Origin: Pseudomonas mosselii
Lineage (GTDB): Bacteria > Pseudomonadota > Gammaproteobacteria > Pseudomonadales > Pseudomonadaceae
Length of the DNA: 64,000 bases
Direction of reading: 5' to 3'
NCBI RefSeq assembly: GCF_019823065.1
Contig: NZ_CP081966.1
Coordinates: 1,891,501-1,955,500 of the forward strand
Below, piece after piece: positions 19,384 through 31,567 of the stretch. The position numbers and the translations under genes are program-made. Position 1 is the first letter of the stretch; the number at the start of each line of letters is the position of its first letter. The notes below the pieces were generated by a model. It made no database searches, was not told the origin of the DNA, and was given only the letters and a program-made list of their open reading frames with translations.

Positions 19384-19421
19384 AGGCCGCTCCCGCCGTG
19401 AGGAAAATCGCGTAAGCAACA

Positions 19422-19449
19422 AAAAAGGCTGCCCGAGGGCAGCCTTTTT
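19422..19449. terminator. Bidirectional terminator between the START gene and gltA
   Basis: AAAAAGGCTGCCC and GGCAGCCTTTTT form a perfect stem around a GAG loop, with A- and T-runs on both sides, in the 83-base gap between two convergent genes. Confidence 0.92.
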
Positions 19450-19466
19450 GCGTTCAGCCGACAGGC

Positions 19467-20756
19467 TTACTTGCGGTCCTTCAGCTCAACGATGTCACGC
19501 TGCTCGTAGCCGGTGTACAGCTGGCGCGGGCGGCCAATCTTGTACGGTCCGGAGAGCATTTCCTTCCAGTGCGAGATCCAGCCCACGGTACGTGCCAGGG
19601 CGAAGATCACGGTGAACATGCTGGTTGGGATGCCGATGGCCTTGAGGATGATGCCCGAGTAGAAGTCGACGTTCGGGTACAGCGAGCGCTCGATGAAGTA
19701 AGGATCGGTCAGGGCGATCTCTTCCAGGCGCATGGCCAGTTCAAGCTGCGGATCGTTCTTGATGCCCAGCTCGCCCAGGACTTCGTCGCAGGTCTTCTTC
19801 ATCACGGTGGCGCGCGGGTCGCGGTTCTTGTACACGCGGTGACCGAAGCCCATGAGCTTGAACGGATCGTTCTTGTCCTTGGCCTTGGCGATGAATTTGT
19901 CGATGTTCGAGACATCGCCGATTTCATCGAGCATGGTCAGTACGGCTTCGTTCGCGCCACCGTGGGCCGGGCCCCACAGCGCGGCGATGCCGGCGGCGAT
20001 ACAGGCGAACGGGTTGGCGCCCGAGGAGCCCGCCAGGCGCACGGTGGAGGTGGAAGCGTTCTGCTCGTGGTCGGCGTGGAGGATGAAGATCCGGTCCATC
20101 GCCTTGGCCAGCACCGGGCTGATCGGTTTGATCTCGCACGGGGTGTTGAACATCATGTGCAGGAAGTTCTCCGCGTACGACAAGTCGTTGCGCGGGTACA
20201 TCATGGGCTGGCCCATGGAGTACTTGTAGACCATCGCGGCCAGGGTCGGCATCTTGGCGACCAGGCGAACCGCGGAGATTTCGCGGTGCTGCGGGTTATT
20301 GATGTCCAGCGAGTCGTGATAGAACGCCGACAGGGCGCCGACCACGCCGCACATCACCGCCATCGGGTGGGCATCGCGACGGAAGCCGTTGAAGAACGAC
20401 TTCAGTTGCTCGTGAACCATGGTGTGGTTCTTCACGGTGCTGACGAACTGGGCCTTCTGCTCGGCATTCGGCAGTTCGCCGTTGAGCAGCAGGTAGCAGG
20501 TCTCGAGGTAGTCCGATTGTTCGGCGAGCTGTTCGATCGGGTAGCCGCGGTGCAGCAGGACACCCTTGTCGCCGTCGATATAGGTGATCTTCGACTCGCA
20601 CGAGGCGGTCGCCATGAAGCCGGGGTCGAAGGTGAAGTGGCCGGATGCCCCCAACCCGCGGACGTCGATAACATCGGGACCAACGGTGCCGGTTAAAATG
20701 GGCAGCTCGACGGGGGCAGCGCCCTCGATGATCAACTGCGCTTTTTTGTCAGCCAT
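19467..20756 (-). CDS. gltA: Citrate synthase (type II)
   Basis: GltA condenses oxaloacetate and acetyl-CoA to citrate, the entry step of the TCA cycle. The 429-residue product matches the length of E. coli GltA and carries [20 protein letters not shown] and the active-site segment [16 protein letters not shown], with an N-terminal domain typical of the NADH-sensitive hexameric enzymes of Gram-negative bacteria. The ribosome site TAGGAGG is excellent. It is transcribed divergently from sdhCDAB, and its own near-consensus promoter is visible at 20815-20842. The remaining reverse frames in this span are shadows. Confidence 0.98.
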   Translation of the reverse strand: MADKKAQLIIEGAAPVELPILTGTVGPDVIDVRGLGASGHFTFDPGFMATASCESKITYIDGDKGVLLHRGYPIEQLAEQSDYLETCYLLLNGELPNAEQKAQFVSTVKNHTMVHEQLKSFFNGFRRDAHPMAVMCGVVGALSAFYHDSLDINNPQHREISAVRLVAKMPTLAAMVYKYSMGQPMMYPRNDLSYAENFLHMMFNTPCEIKPISPVLAKAMDRIFILHADHEQNASTSTVRLAGSSGANPFACIAAGIAALWGPAHGGANEAVLTMLDEIGDVSNIDKFIAKAKDKNDPFKLMGFGHRVYKNRDPRATVMKKTCDEVLGELGIKNDPQLELAMRLEEIALTDPYFIERSLYPNVDFYSGIILKAIGIPTSMFTVIFALARTVGWISHWKEMLSGPYKIGRPRQLYTGYEQRDIVELKDRK

Positions 20757-20814
20757 GTGGCCTCCTATTAATGCTTGAAATCATCAGACAGACCCCCCAC
20801 GCAGGGCCCGCACC

Positions 20815-20842
20815 ACTATAGAGGGATAAATTCGAATGTCAA
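20815..20842 (-). promoter_or_regulatory. gltA sigma-70 promoter
   Basis: On the minus strand TTGACA (20842-20837) is followed after 16 bases by TATAGT (20820-20815). The -35 is a perfect consensus and the -10 matches 5 of 6. Predicted start of transcription is near 20808, giving a leader of about 50 bases. Confidence 0.8.
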
Positions 20843-20956
20843 TTTGCCTAAAGGCTGGTTGAAACGCCCTCTGAGGCCTGGTTTTTCACGAAATTCTCGC
20901 CCGTTTACGCCTTTTGTTCACTAAAGGCAATGCGCTATTTGGGCGAGCCCCTCACG

Positions 20957-20985
20957 TTGTCATAAGCAGCCTAACTGTCTATACT
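20957..20985 (+). promoter_or_regulatory. sdhC sigma-70 promoter
   Basis: TTGTCA (20957-20962) and TATACT (20980-20985) are separated by the optimal 17 bases, each matching 5 of 6 consensus positions. It would start transcription near 20992 and drive the long sdhCDAB-sucAB-lpd-sucCD run. Confidence 0.78.
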
Positions 20986-21108
20986 CGGCAGCCGACTCCC
21001 AGGGGCTTTCAAGCCCGCCCTGCTGGGTGTCGTCGCTCTCCTGGGTGGTGGGTACCTGACCAGTACACTTACCAACAACTTTGCCCTGTTAGCTAGGGGC
21101 TCTTCAGT

Positions 21109-21495
21109 GTGAAAAAAGCCGTGAAAAGCCAACGACCTGTAAACCTAGACCTAAGGACCATCAAACTCCCGATCACCGCGTACACGTCCATTCTTCACCG
21201 TATCTCCGGCGTCATCCTGTTCCTCGGCCTTGCCATCATGCTGTACGCATTGAGCAAGTCGCTGGGTGGCGAGGAAGGCTTTGCCGAGGTGAAGGCGTGT
21301 CTGACCAGTCCGCTGGCCAAACTGGTGACCTGGGGCCTGCTGTCTGGCCTGCTGTATCACCTCGTGGCAGGTGTGCGCCACCTGATCATGGACATGGGCA
21401 TCGGCGAGACGCTGGAAGGCGGCAAGCTGGGCTCGAAAATCGTGATCGTCATCTCCGTGGTGCTGATCGTTCTGGCAGGAGTTTGGGTATGGTAA
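21109..21495 (+). CDS. sdhC: Succinate dehydrogenase cytochrome b556 subunit
   Basis: SdhC is one of the two membrane anchors of complex II and contributes heme and quinone binding. The 128-residue product has three membrane helices and RPVNLDLRTIKLPITAYTSI, HRISG and SGLLYHLVAGVRHLIMD, where the His after LLY is the expected heme ligand. The start is GTG at 21109 with an AGGGG ribosome site 12 bases before. It overlaps sdhD by 7 bases. Confidence 0.96.
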   Translation: MKKAVKSQRPVNLDLRTIKLPITAYTSILHRISGVILFLGLAIMLYALSKSLGGEEGFAEVKACLTSPLAKLVTWGLLSGLLYHLVAGVRHLIMDMGIGETLEGGKLGSKIVIVISVVLIVLAGVWVW

Positions 21496-21857
21496 CTAAC
21501 GTCACGAACCTGTCGCGTTCGGGCCTCTACGACTGGATGGCGCAGCGCGTCTCGGCGGTCGTTCTCGCGGCTTACTTCATCTTCCTGATCGGCTACCTCG
21601 CTGCCCACCCGGGCATCGACTACGCCCAGTGGCACGCTCTGTTCTCCAACAACGCGATGCGCATCTTCAGTCTGCTGGCCCTCGTTGCCCTGGGCGCTCA
21701 CGCCTGGGTCGGCATGTGGACCATTGCCACCGACTACCTGACGCCGATGTCCTTCGGCAAGTCGGCGACTGCGATTCGTTTCCTGTTCCAGGCGGTATGC
21801 GGCGTAGCGATGTTCGCTTACTTCGTCTGGGGTGTGCAGATTCTCTGGGGTATCTGA
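21489..21857 (+). CDS. sdhD: Succinate dehydrogenase membrane anchor subunit
   Basis: SdhD completes the membrane domain of complex II with SdhC. The product (122 residues from ATG 21489) has three hydrophobic helices and the family segments SGLYDWMAQRVSAVVLAAYF and GAHAWVGMWTIATDYL; the His and Asp-Tyr of the latter are near the quinone site. The ATG lies inside the end of sdhC (7-base overlap). A longer in-frame reading starting at 21297 runs through sdhC and is an artefact. Confidence 0.95.
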   Translation: MVTNVTNLSRSGLYDWMAQRVSAVVLAAYFIFLIGYLAAHPGIDYAQWHALFSNNAMRIFSLLALVALGAHAWVGMWTIATDYLTPMSFGKSATAIRFLFQAVCGVAMFAYFVWGVQILWGI

Positions 21858-21860
21858 TTC

Positions 21861-23633
21861 ATGGCTAACATTCCTACGATTTCCTTCGACGCCATCATCA
21901 TCGGTGGCGGCGGCGCTGGCATGCGCGCAGCGCTGCAGCTGGCTCAAGGCGGCCACAAGACTGCCGTAGTCACCAAGGTGTTCCCGACCCGTTCGCACAC
22001 CGTTTCCGCCCAGGGCGGCATCACCTGCGCCATCGCTTCGGCCGATCCGAACGACGACTGGCGCTGGCACATGTACGACACCGTCAAGGGCTCCGACTAC
22101 ATCGGTGACCAGGACGCGATCGAGTACATGTGTCAGGAAGGCCCGGCCGCGGTCTTCGAGCTGGACCACATGGGCCTGCCGTTCTCGCGTACCGAGACCG
22201 GCCGCATCTACCAGCGTCCGTTCGGTGGCCAGTCCAAGGACTTCGGTAAAGGTGGCCAGGCCGCCCGTACCTGCGCCGCTTCCGACCGTACCGGTCACGC
22301 GCTGCTGCACACCCTGTACCAGGGCAACCTGAAAGCAGGCACCACTTTCCTCAACGAGTACTACGCCGTCGACCTGGTGAAGAACCAGGACGGCGCTTTC
22401 GTCGGTGTGATCGCGATCTGCATCGAAACCGGCGAAACCATGTACATCAAGTCCAAGGCCACCGTATTGGCCACTGGCGGTGCAGGTCGTATCTACGCCT
22501 CCACCACCAACGCCCTGATCAACACCGGTGACGGTGTCGGCATGGCCCTGCGTGCCGGCGTGCCGGTGCAGGACATCGAGATGTGGCAGTTCCACCCGAC
22601 CGGCATCGCCGGCGCCGGTGTACTGGTCACTGAAGGTTGCCGCGGTGAGGGTGGCTACCTGATCAACGCCCACGGCGAGCGCTTCATGGAGCGTTACGCG
22701 CCGAACGCGAAGGACCTGGCTGGCCGCGACGTGGTCGCCCGTTCCATGGTCAAAGAGATCATCGCCGGCAACGGCGTGGGCCCGAACAAGGACCACGTAC
22801 TGCTGAAGCTGGACCACCTGGGCGAGGAAGTGCTGCACAGCCGCCTGCCAGGCATCTGCGAACTGTCCAAGACCTTCGCCCACGTCGACCCGGTGGTCGC
22901 GCCGGTGCCGGTCATCCCGACCTGCCACTACATGATGGGCGGCGTTGCCACCAACATTCATGGCCAGGCCATCACCATGGACGCCGAAGGCAACGACCAC
23001 ATCATTCCGGGCCTGTTCGCCGTAGGTGAAGTGGCGTGCGTATCGGTCCACGGCGCCAACCGCCTGGGCGGCAACTCGCTGCTCGACCTGGTGGTCTTCG
23101 GTCGCGCCGCCGGCCTGCACCTGGAAAAGGCGCTCAGCGACGGCGTCGAGTACCGCGATGCCAGCGACACCGACATCGACGTTGCCCTGAACCGCCTGAG
23201 CAAGCTCAACGAGCGCACCACCGGCGAAGACGTCGCCAGCCTCAAACGTGAACTGCAAAGCTGCATGCAGAACTACTTCGGTGTGTTCCGTACCGGCGAG
23301 TACATGCAGAAGGGTATCGAGCAGCTGGCTGGCCTGCGTGACCGCATCGCCAACGTCAAGATCAACGACAAGTCCCAGGCCTTCAACACCGCGCGTATCG
23401 AAGCGCTGGAGCTGCAGAACCTGCTGGAAGTCGCCGAAGCGACTGCCATTGCCGCTGAAGCCCGTAAAGAGTCTCGCGGCGCGCACGCCCGTGAAGACTT
23501 CGAAGACCGTGACGACGAGAACTGGCTGTGCCACACCCTGTACTACCCGGGTGAGAAGCGCGTCGCCAAGCGTGGCGTCAACTTTGCGCCGAAGACAGTT
23601 CCTGCCTTCGAACCGAAAGTCCGGACTTACTAA
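21861..23633 (+). CDS. sdhA: Succinate dehydrogenase flavoprotein subunit
   Basis: SdhA oxidises succinate to fumarate using covalently bound FAD. The 590-residue product has the dinucleotide fold [20 protein letters not shown], His46 in [11 protein letters not shown] as the covalent FAD attachment residue, substrate-site motifs [12 protein letters not shown] and [20 protein letters not shown], and the C-terminal helical domain. It begins 3 bases after sdhD. Length and motif order are as in E. coli. Confidence 0.98.
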   Translation: MANIPTISFDAIIIGGGGAGMRAALQLAQGGHKTAVVTKVFPTRSHTVSAQGGITCAIASADPNDDWRWHMYDTVKGSDYIGDQDAIEYMCQEGPAAVFELDHMGLPFSRTETGRIYQRPFGGQSKDFGKGGQAARTCAASDRTGHALLHTLYQGNLKAGTTFLNEYYAVDLVKNQDGAFVGVIAICIETGETMYIKSKATVLATGGAGRIYASTTNALINTGDGVGMALRAGVPVQDIEMWQFHPTGIAGAGVLVTEGCRGEGGYLINAHGERFMERYAPNAKDLAGRDVVARSMVKEIIAGNGVGPNKDHVLLKLDHLGEEVLHSRLPGICELSKTFAHVDPVVAPVPVIPTCHYMMGGVATNIHGQAITMDAEGNDHIIPGLFAVGEVACVSVHGANRLGGNSLLDLVVFGRAAGLHLEKALSDGVEYRDASDTDIDVALNRLSKLNERTTGEDVASLKRELQSCMQNYFGVFRTGEYMQKGIEQLAGLRDRIANVKINDKSQAFNTARIEALELQNLLEVAEATAIAAEARKESRGAHAREDFEDRDDENWLCHTLYYPGEKRVAKRGVNFAPKTVPAFEPKVRTY

Positions 23634-23644
23634 GGGTGGCCGCT

Positions 23645-24349
23645 ATGTTGCAAGTCGAAGTTTATCGTTACAACCCGGACACCGATTCGGCGCCGAAGAT
23701 GCAGACCTTCCAGGTCGACACCGGTGGCAAGGATCTGATGGTCCTGGACGTGCTGGCGCTGATCAAGGAGCAGGACGAGGGCTTCTCGTACCGTCGCTCC
23801 TGCCGTGAAGGCGTGTGCGGTTCCGACGGCATGAACATCAACGGCAAGAACGGCCTGGCGTGCATCACGCCGCTGTCTGCTGTCGTTAAAGGTAACAAGT
23901 TGGTCCTGCGTCCGCTGCCAGGCCTGCCGGTTATCCGTGACCTGGTCGTCGATATGAGCATCTTCTACAAGCAGTACGAGAAGGTGAAGCCGTTCCTGCA
24001 GAACGACACCCCGGCCCCGGCCATCGAGCGCCTGCAGTCGCCGGAAGATCGCGACAAGCTGGACGGTCTGTACGAGTGCATCCTGTGCGCCTGCTGCTCG
24101 ACCTCCTGCCCGTCGTTCTGGTGGAACCCGGACAAGTTCCTGGGCCCCGCCGCACTGCTGCAGGCCTACCGTTTCCTGGCCGACAGCCGCGACACCAAGA
24201 CTCAGGAGCGCCTGGCGTCCCTGGATGACCCGTTCAGCGTGTTCCGCTGCCGCGGGATCATGAACTGCGTGAACGTTTGCCCGAAAGGTCTGAACCCGAC
24301 CAAGGCAATTGGCCACGTACGTAACATGCTGCTGCAAAGCGGTACCTGA
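23645..24349 (+). CDS. sdhB: Succinate dehydrogenase iron-sulfur subunit
   Basis: SdhB carries electrons from FAD to the quinone through three clusters. The product (234 residues from ATG 23645) shows SCREGVCGSDGMNINGKNGL followed by AC for the 2Fe-2S cluster, CILCACCSTSCPSFWW for 4Fe-4S, and CRGIMNCVNVCPKGLNP for the remaining ligands of the 4Fe-4S and 3Fe-4S centres. A GTG at 23636 is also in frame, but it falls in the ribosome-site stretch GGGTGG, so 23645 is preferred. Confidence 0.97.
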   Translation: MLQVEVYRYNPDTDSAPKMQTFQVDTGGKDLMVLDVLALIKEQDEGFSYRRSCREGVCGSDGMNINGKNGLACITPLSAVVKGNKLVLRPLPGLPVIRDLVVDMSIFYKQYEKVKPFLQNDTPAPAIERLQSPEDRDKLDGLYECILCACCSTSCPSFWWNPDKFLGPAALLQAYRFLADSRDTKTQERLASLDDPFSVFRCRGIMNCVNVCPKGLNPTKAIGHVRNMLLQSGT

Positions 24350-24378
24350 TTCAAAGCGTTGTACCTGCAGTAAGCCGA

Positions 24379-24401
24379 GGTGCGGGTGGTGAGCCCGCAC
24401 C
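24379..24401 (+). other. Intercistronic hairpin between sdhB and sucA
   Basis: GGTGCGGG (24379-24386) and CCCGCACC (24394-24401) form a perfect 8-bp stem with a 7-base loop, with no U-run after it. It lies in the 245-base gap that separates sdhB from sucA; the rest of the gap shows no gene. It may be a processing or stability element that adjusts the sdh to suc transcript ratio. Confidence 0.6.
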
Positions 24402-24594
24402 GAGGTAAAACCCGAGCAAGGGCCCACAAAGCCCGCGCTCATTACCTATGAAGATATGAGACCAGCAGGGGCTTCCGGGCTGGTACCCGGAAAATCAGCA
24501 GGATCCAGGTGGCGTGGTTCAGTCGCTGTGTTCGGACTTTTCCAGGTTTGCTGTGGCTCTCGCCGATCAGTCCCCTAACCGAGGGTGACCAAGC

Positions 24595-27426
24595 ATGCAA
24601 GAAAGCGTGATGCAGCGCATGTGGGATAGCGCCCACCTTTCAGGTGGTAACGCTGCATATGTGGAAGAGCTTTATGAGCTCTACCTGCACGACCCTAACG
24701 CTGTGCCAGAAGAGTGGCGCACTTACTTCCAGAAGTTGCCCGCCGACGGCAGCACCGCTACCGATGTATCGCACTCGACGATCCGCGACCATTTCGTACT
24801 GCTGGCAAAGAACCAGCGCCGCGCCCAACCGGTATCCGCCGGGAGCGTGAGCAGTGAACACGAGAAGAAGCAGGTTGAAGTGCTGCGACTGATCCAGGCC
24901 TATCGTATGCGCGGCCATCAGGCTGCCAAGCTCGACCCGTTGGGGTTGTGGCAGCGTCCTGCGCCCGTAGACCTGTCGATCAATCACTACGGCTTGACCA
25001 ATGCCGATCTTGATACGACCTTCCGTGCCGGCGACCTGTTCATCGGCAAAGAGGAAGCGAGCCTACGCGAAATTTTCGAAGCGCTGCAGAAGACATATTG
25101 TCGCACCATTGGCGCCGAGTTCACCCACATCGTCGATTCCGAGCAGCGCAGCTGGTTCCAGCAGCGCCTGGAAAGCGTGCGTGGCCGTCCGGAATTCTCC
25201 GCCGACGTGCAGGCTCACCTGCTCGAGCGCGTCACGGCCGGTGAGGGCCTGGAGAAGTACCTGGGCACCAAGTACCCGGGCACCAAGCGCTTCGGCCTCG
25301 AAGGTGGCGAAAGCCTGATCCCGATGCTGGACGAAATGATCCAGCGCTCCGGCTCCTACGGCACCAAGGAAGTCGTGATCGGCATGGCCCACCGTGGCCG
25401 TCTGAACGTGCTCGTCAACACCTTCGGCAAGAACCCGCGCGAGCTGTTCGACGAGTTCGAAGGCAAGAAGATGAACGAGCTGGGCTCCGGTGACGTGAAG
25501 TATCACCAGGGCTTCTCCTCCAACGTGATGACCCCCGGTGGCGAAGTCCACCTGGCCATGGCGTTCAACCCCTCCCACCTGGAAATCGTCTCGCCAGTGG
25601 TGGAAGGTTCGGTTCGCGCCCGCCAGGATCGCCGCAACGACACCGTTGGCGACAAGGTTCTGCCGATCTCCATCCACGGTGACGCAGCGTTCGCCGGCCA
25701 GGGTGTGGTCATGGAAACCTTCCAGATGTCGCAGACCCGCGGTTTCAAGACCGGCGGCACCGTGCACATCGTGATCAACAACCAGGTCGGTTTCACCATC
25801 AGCAACCCGCTGGACGCGCGCTCCACCGAGTACGCCACCGACGTTGCCAAGATGATCCAGGCGCCGATCCTGCACGTGAACGGCGACGATCCGGAAGCGG
25901 TGATGTTCGTCACCCAGCTGGCCATCGACTACCGCATGCAGTTCAAGCGTGACGTGGTCATCGACCTGGTCTGCTACCGTCGTCGCGGCCACAACGAGGC
26001 CGACGAGCCGAACGGCACCCAGCCTTTGATGTACCAGCAGATCAGCAAACAGCGCACCACCCGTGAGCTGTACGCCGAGCAACTGATCAGCGCCGGTCGC
26101 ATCGATGCCGAACGCGCCCAGGCCAAGATCGACGAGTACCGCAACGCCCTGGACAACGGCCTGCACGTGGTCAAGAGCCTGGTCAAGGAGCCGAACCGCG
26201 AGCTGTTCGTCGACTGGCGTCCGTACCTGGGTCATGCCTGGACCGCGCGTCACGACACCCGCTTCGACCTCAAGACCCTGCAGGAGCTGTCGGCCAAGCT
26301 GCTCGAGCTGCCTGAAGGTTTCGTCGTTCAGCGCCAGGTCGCGAAGATCTACGAAGATCGCCAGAAGATGCAGGCCGGTGGCTTGCCGATCAACTGGGGT
26401 TATGCAGAGACCATGGCCTACGCCACCCTGCAGTTCGAAGGTCACCCGATCCGCATGACCGGCCAGGACATCGGCCGTGGCACCTTCTCGCACCGTCACG
26501 CGGTGCTGCACAACCAGAAGGACGCCAGCACCTACGTGCCGCTGAAGAACCTGTTCCCGGGCCAGCCGCGCTTCGAGCTGTACGACTCCTTCCTCTCGGA
26601 AGAAGCCGTGCTGGCCTTCGAATACGGCTACTCGACCACCACGCCGAACGCGCTGGTGATCTGGGAAGCCCAGTTCGGCGACTTCGCCAACGGTGCGCAA
26701 GTGGTGATCGACCAGTTCATCACCAGCGGCGAGCACAAGTGGGGCCGCCTGTGCGGTCTGACCATGCTGCTGCCGCACGGCTATGAAGGCCAGGGTCCGG
26801 AGCACTCCTCCGCGCGTCTGGAGCGTTACCTGCAGCTGTGCGCCGAGCACAACATCCAGGTCTGCGTACCGACCACCCCGGCACAGATCTACCACCTGCT
26901 GCGTCGCCAGGTCATCCGTCCGCTGCGCAAGCCGCTGATCGTGCTGACGCCCAAGTCGCTGCTGCGCCACAAGCTGGCCATCTCGACCCTGGAAGACCTG
27001 GCCGATGGCTCGTTCCAGACCGTGATCCCGGAAATCGACACCCTGGATCCTGCCAAGGTCGAGCGCCTGGTCCTGTGCGGTGGCAAGGTCTACTACGACC
27101 TGCTGGAAAAACGCCGTGCCGAAGGCCGCGAAGATATTGCCATCGTGCGTATCGAGCAGCTGTATCCGTTCCCTGAGGACGACCTGGTCGAAATTCTCGC
27201 GCCTTACACCAACCTCAAGCACGCAGTGTGGTGTCAGGAAGAGCCGATGAACCAGGGCGCCTGGTACAGCAGCCAGCACCACATGCGCCGTATCCTGGGC
27301 CGCCACAACAAGGCGCTGGTCCTGGAATACGCCGGTCGCGACGCTTCCGCCGCGCCAGCCTGTGGTTACGCATCGAAGCACGCCGAACAGCAGGAAAAAC
27401 TGCTGCAAGACGCCTTCACTGTCTAA
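24595..27426 (+). CDS. sucA: 2-oxoglutarate dehydrogenase E1 component
   Basis: SucA is the thiamine-diphosphate-dependent decarboxylase of the 2-oxoglutarate dehydrogenase complex. The 943-residue product has the N-terminal E2-interacting segment (YVEELYELYLHDPNAVPEEW), MAHRGRLNVL, the ThDP/Mg motif GDAAFAGQGVVMETFQMSQT and NNQVGFTISNP, then the transketolase-like half with GRGTFSHRHAVLH and CGLTMLLPHGYEGQGPEHSS. The ribosome site is GAGGGTG. It heads the suc genes downstream of sdhCDAB on the same strand. A huge antisense frame over this and the next genes is a codon-bias artefact. Confidence 0.98.
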   Translation: MQESVMQRMWDSAHLSGGNAAYVEELYELYLHDPNAVPEEWRTYFQKLPADGSTATDVSHSTIRDHFVLLAKNQRRAQPVSAGSVSSEHEKKQVEVLRLIQAYRMRGHQAAKLDPLGLWQRPAPVDLSINHYGLTNADLDTTFRAGDLFIGKEEASLREIFEALQKTYCRTIGAEFTHIVDSEQRSWFQQRLESVRGRPEFSADVQAHLLERVTAGEGLEKYLGTKYPGTKRFGLEGGESLIPMLDEMIQRSGSYGTKEVVIGMAHRGRLNVLVNTFGKNPRELFDEFEGKKMNELGSGDVKYHQGFSSNVMTPGGEVHLAMAFNPSHLEIVSPVVEGSVRARQDRRNDTVGDKVLPISIHGDAAFAGQGVVMETFQMSQTRGFKTGGTVHIVINNQVGFTISNPLDARSTEYATDVAKMIQAPILHVNGDDPEAVMFVTQLAIDYRMQFKRDVVIDLVCYRRRGHNEADEPNGTQPLMYQQISKQRTTRELYAEQLISAGRIDAERAQAKIDEYRNALDNGLHVVKSLVKEPNRELFVDWRPYLGHAWTARHDTRFDLKTLQELSAKLLELPEGFVVQRQVAKIYEDRQKMQAGGLPINWGYAETMAYATLQFEGHPIRMTGQDIGRGTFSHRHAVLHNQKDASTYVPLKNLFPGQPRFELYDSFLSEEAVLAFEYGYSTTTPNALVIWEAQFGDFANGAQVVIDQFITSGEHKWGRLCGLTMLLPHGYEGQGPEHSSARLERYLQLCAEHNIQVCVPTTPAQIYHLLRRQVIRPLRKPLIVLTPKSLLRHKLAISTLEDLADGSFQTVIPEIDTLDPAKVERLVLCGGKVYYDLLEKRRAEGREDIAIVRIEQLYPFPEDDLVEILAPYTNLKHAVWCQEEPMNQGAWYSSQHHMRRILGRHNKALVLEYAGRDASAAPACGYASKHAEQQEKLLQDAFTV

Positions 27427-27468
27427 CGCCTTCGCGCACCTGAAACCGAATTTAAGGAAACACAGATA

Positions 27469-28695
27469 ATGGCTATCGAGATCAAAGCCCCAACCTTCCC
27501 GGAATCGGTTGCCGATGGCACCGTTGCCACCTGGCACAAGCAGCCGGGCGACGCCGTCAAGCGTGACGAGCTGATCGTCGACATCGAGACCGACAAGGTC
27601 GTCCTGGAAGTCCTGGCCACCGCCGACGGCGTGCTGGGCGCCATCGTCAAGGGCGAGGGCGACACCGTCCTGTCCGACGAAGTGCTGGGCTCGATCGTCG
27701 AAGGTGGCGCTGGCGCCGCTGCTCCGGCCGCTGCTGCTGCCCCTGCCGCCGCACCGGCCGCCGCTGCCGCCGACGCTGGCGAAGACGACCCGGTCGCCGC
27801 GCCAGCCGCGCGCAAGCTGGCTGAAGAGAACGGCATCGACCTGGCTACCGTTGCCGGCACCGGCAAGGGCGGTCGCATCACCAAGGAAGACGTCGTCGCC
27901 GCCGTCGCCAACAAGAAGTCGGCCCCTGCCGCCGCACCGGCTGCCAAGCCGGCCGCTGCTGCCGCTGCCCCGGTCGTCGTCGCCGCTGGCGACCGCACCG
28001 AGAAGCGTGTGCCGATGACCCGTCTGCGCGCTAAGATCGCCGAGCGTCTGGTCGAAGCCCAGTCGAGCATGGCCATGCTGACCACCTTCAACGAAGTCGA
28101 CATGACCGAAGTCATGGCCCTGCGTTCGAAGTACAAGGACCTGTTCGAGAAGACCCACAACGGCGTGCGCCTGGGCTTCATGTCGTTCTTCGTCAAGGCC
28201 GCCACCGAGGCGCTGAAGCGCTTCCCGGCAGTCAACGCCTCGATCGACGGCAACGACATCGTCTACCACGGTTATGCCGACGTCGGCGTCGCTGTTTCCA
28301 GCGACCGTGGCCTGGTGGTACCGGTACTGCGCAACGCCGAATCGATGAGCCTGGCTGAAATCGAGAACGGCATCGCCACCTTCGGCAAGAAAGCCCGTGA
28401 CGGCAAACTGTCGATCGAAGAGATGACCGGCGGTACCTTCACCATCACCAACGGTGGTACCTTCGGCTCGATGATGTCGACCCCGATCGTCAACCCGCCG
28501 CAGGCCGCGATCCTGGGCATGCACAACATCATCCAGCGCCCGATGGCCATCAACGGCCAGGTGGTGATCCGCCCGATGATGTACCTGGCGCTGTCCTACG
28601 ACCACCGCCTGATCGACGGCAAGGAAGCGGTAACCTTCCTGGTGACCATCAAGAACCTGCTGGAAGATCCGTCTCGCCTGCTGCTGGACATCTAA
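27469..28695 (+). CDS. sucB: 2-oxoglutarate dehydrogenase E2 (dihydrolipoyl succinyltransferase)
   Basis: SucB forms the core of the complex and transfers succinyl from lipoate to CoA. The 408-residue product has a lipoyl domain with Lys43 in [10 protein letters not shown], an Ala/Pro-rich linker (about 80-105), the peripheral-subunit-binding domain ([20 protein letters not shown]), a second Ala-rich linker and the catalytic domain with [13 protein letters not shown], where His379 and Asp383 are the active-site residues. The ribosome site is AAGGAAA. It follows sucA by 42 bases. Confidence 0.98.
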
Positions 28696-30228
<1,533 letters not shown>

Positions 30229-30238
30229 TTATAAGAAA

Positions 30239-30261
30239 CCACGGCGGGCTGCCCGTCGTGG
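30239..30261 (+). other. Imperfect palindrome between lpd and sucC
   Basis: CCACGGCGGGC-T-GCCCGTCGTGG is a 23-base near-perfect palindrome starting 10 bases after the lpd stop, without a U-run. The rest of the 172-base gap to sucC holds no gene. It may stabilise the upstream message or cause pausing. Confidence 0.5.
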
Positions 30262-30400
30262 GTCTTGCGTGCAAGACTCACCGCGGAACGTCCGCCGGAC
30301 CGGATCACACGGGAAAACCCGGGGTCAACGGTCACAGGTGGTGCGGCGCCATTAATGGCGCAGCGCCGAAGCGCAGTACCTAACGAAGACGGTAAAAAGC

Positions 30401-31567
30401 ATGAATCTTCACGAGTATCAGGGTAAGCAGCTGTTCGCTGAGTACGGCCTGCCAGTTTCCAAGGGTTTCGCTGTCGATACCCCTGAGCAAGCTGCAGAAG
30501 CCTGCGACAAGATCGGCGGGAACGAGTGGGTCGTCAAAGCCCAGGTCCACGCCGGTGGTCGCGGCAAGGCGGGCGGCGTCAAGCTGGTTCGCAGCAAGGA
30601 AGACGCCAAGGCCTTCGCTGCTCAGTGGCTGGGCAAGAACCTGGTCACCTACCAGACCGACGCCAACGGTCAGCCAGTTTCCAAGATCCTGGTCGAATCC
30701 TGCACTGACATCGCCAAAGAGCTGTACCTGGGCGCTGTAGTCGATCGTTCGAGCCGTCGCATCGTGTTCATGGCCTCCACCGAAGGTGGCGTGGACATCG
30801 AGAAAGTCGCTCACGAGACTCCTGAGAAGATCCTCAAGGCCACCATCGATCCGCTGGTCGGCGCTCAGCCGTTCCAGGGTCGTGAACTGGCGTTCCAGCT
30901 GGGTCTGGAAGGCAAGCAAGTCCAACAGTTCGCCAAGATCTTCGTAGGCCTGGCCAAGCTGTTCAAGGATCACGATCTGGCCCTGCTGGAAGTGAACCCG
31001 CTGGTGATCAAGGCCGACGGCGACCTGCACTGCCTCGATGCCAAGATCAACATCGACGCCAACGCCATGTACCGTCAGCCGAAGCTGAAGACCTTCCACG
31101 ACCCGTCGCAGGACGACGCCCGTGAAGCCCACGCCGCCAAGTTCGAACTGAACTACGTTGCCCTCGAAGGCAACATCGGCTGCATGGTCAACGGTGCCGG
31201 CCTGGCCATGGGTACCATGGACATCGTCAACCTGCACGGTGGCAAGCCAGCCAACTTCCTCGACGTGGGCGGCGGCGCTACCAAGGAGCGCGTTACCGAA
31301 GCGTTCAAGATCATTCTGTCCGACAGCAATGTCGCGGCCGTTCTGGTCAACATCTTCGGCGGCATCGTTCGCTGCGACATGATTGCCGAAGGCATCATCG
31401 GCGCTGTGAAAGAAGTCGGCGTCAAGGTTCCGGTTGTCGTTCGCCTCGAAGGCAACAACGCCGAACTGGGCGCTAAAGTACTGGCAGAAAGCGGTTTGAA
31501 CATCATTGCGGCAACCAGCCTGACCGACGCTGCTCAACAAGTTGTCAAAGCTGCGGAGGGCAAGTAA
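30401..31567 (+). CDS. sucC: Succinyl-CoA synthetase subunit beta
   Basis: SucC with SucD converts succinyl-CoA to succinate with nucleoside triphosphate formation. The 388-residue product has the ATP-grasp N-terminus [37 protein letters not shown], and the C-terminal subunit-contact and CoA-ligase region with [16 protein letters not shown]. Its TAA stop overlaps the sucD ATG by one base, so the subunits are translated together. Confidence 0.98.

Larger units (their letters stand above)
20757..21108. other. Divergent control region between gltA and sdhC
   Basis: This 352-base gap holds two well-formed sigma-70 promoters facing outward (gltA at 20815-20842 and sdhC at 20957-20985), about 115 bases apart. 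The gltA leader is about 50 bases and the sdhC leader about 115 bases. The central part is AT-rich and free of genes. No clear binding motif for a named regulator was identified. Confidence 0.75.
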
